Part shown: positions 63,863-64,000 of the stretch, piece by piece
How the letters are laid out: every line of letters starts with the position of its first letter
Position numbering within the stretch: the first letter of the stretch is position 1
Origin: an uncultured Rhizobiaceae group bacterium
Lineage (GTDB): Bacteria > Pseudomonadota > Alphaproteobacteria > Rhizobiales > Rhizobiaceae
DNA length: 64,000 nt
Direction: 5' to 3'
Assembly (NCBI GenBank): GCA_947501445.1
Contig: CANMVS010000001.1
Span: forward strand, 597,150-661,149
The notes under the pieces: model-generated
Told to the model about the DNA's origin: nothing
Database searches by the model: none
What the model saw: only the letters and a program-made list of their open reading frames with translations
Made by a program: the position numbers and the translations under genes

Positions 63863-64000
63863 TTAGCCAAGTGGACCGACATTCCACCATCAAATAATTT
63901 CATCAAATAAAGACTGGGTTTAGCCCGGAAATTTCATGAAAGTCTGTTTGGCGTGTTTTTAGCGGGGATTTTTCCGATATGGCGTTATCACCATGCTGGA

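Larger units (their letters stand above)
63685..64000. other. Region after the RND gene to the window edge
   Basis: About 315 bases without a supported gene. They hold the terminator at 63709-63741 and repeat copy 7 (63770-63862). I see nothing recognisable in the last 138 bases. Confidence 0.5.

Noticed and set aside
1..64000. CRISPR arrays, insertion sequences, prophage or tRNA genes
   Set aside because: I found no regularly spaced direct repeats, transposase or integrase frames, or tRNA-like T-loop sequences in the gaps.

Overview
The window looks like a chromosomal segment of an alphaproteobacterium of the order Hyphomicrobiales (Rhizobiales). The evidence is gene order: uvrC-pgsA-moaD-moaE, lptF-lptG-lptD-surA-pdxA-rsmA, fabD-fabG-acpP-fabF-mltG-yicC-gmk, rpsF-rpsR-DUF2232-rplI, and dnaB-alr-radA-cvpA-purF-SDR. 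GC content is moderate by eye. TRAP transport and gamma-glutamylation genes would suit a marine or host-associated heterotroph, but that is inference. I see no rRNA or tRNA gene, CRISPR array, insertion sequence or phage gene.

Layout. 1-6.3 kb: DNA repair (uvrC), phospholipid synthesis (pgsA), molybdopterin synthase (moaDE), ndk, a glutathione transferase, and a folD-like gene whose catalytic lysine is replaced. 6.3-17.6 kb: an ABC-F ATPase, a large DUF2339 membrane protein, a DsbA-fold isomerase, an L,D-transpeptidase, a DEAD-box helicase, holC and pepA. 17.9-25.5 kb: lipopolysaccharide export and outer-membrane assembly (lptF, lptG, lptD, surA-like) with pdxA and rsmA. 25.6-32.1 kb, minus strand: fatty-acid synthesis with mltG, yicC and gmk. 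32.5-35.7 kb: a diguanylate cyclase and a LysR/SDR/tautomerase group. 35.85-46.2 kb: the main accessory region. A TTG-initiated RpiR regulator is divergent from eight same-strand genes: an N-formylglutamate-amidohydrolase-like protein, TRAP DctQ, DctM and DctP, a glutamine-synthetase-like ligase, an aldehyde dehydrogenase, an iron alcohol dehydrogenase and a second, divergent glutamine-synthetase-like protein. 46.2-58 kb: ribosomal proteins behind a structured leader, a CFA-synthase-like methyltransferase, dnaB, alr, radA, cvpA, purF and an SDR. 58.4-63.7 kb: an efflux operon of a PadR regulator, a membrane fusion protein and an RND pump.

Two items stand out. First, the 35.8-46.2 kb cluster reads as one inducible module that could import an amine or amino alcohol, protect the amine with a gamma-glutamyl group, oxidise the alcohol end to an acid, and release glutamate by amide hydrolysis. 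Its substrate is unknown. Second, seven intergenic sites carry copies of a roughly 90-base element made of two hairpin modules. Five copies are full or nearly full length, one has only the left module and one only the right. The architecture recalls the rhizobial intergenic mosaic element RIME1, but identity with it cannot be shown here.

Smaller points are the catalytic Lys to Gln change in FolD, a multibranched leader before rpsF, palindromes that could be the RpiR and PadR operators, an intercistronic hairpin behind dctP, and an RND pump with an extra pair of hydrophobic segments and a palindrome-derived C-terminal tail.
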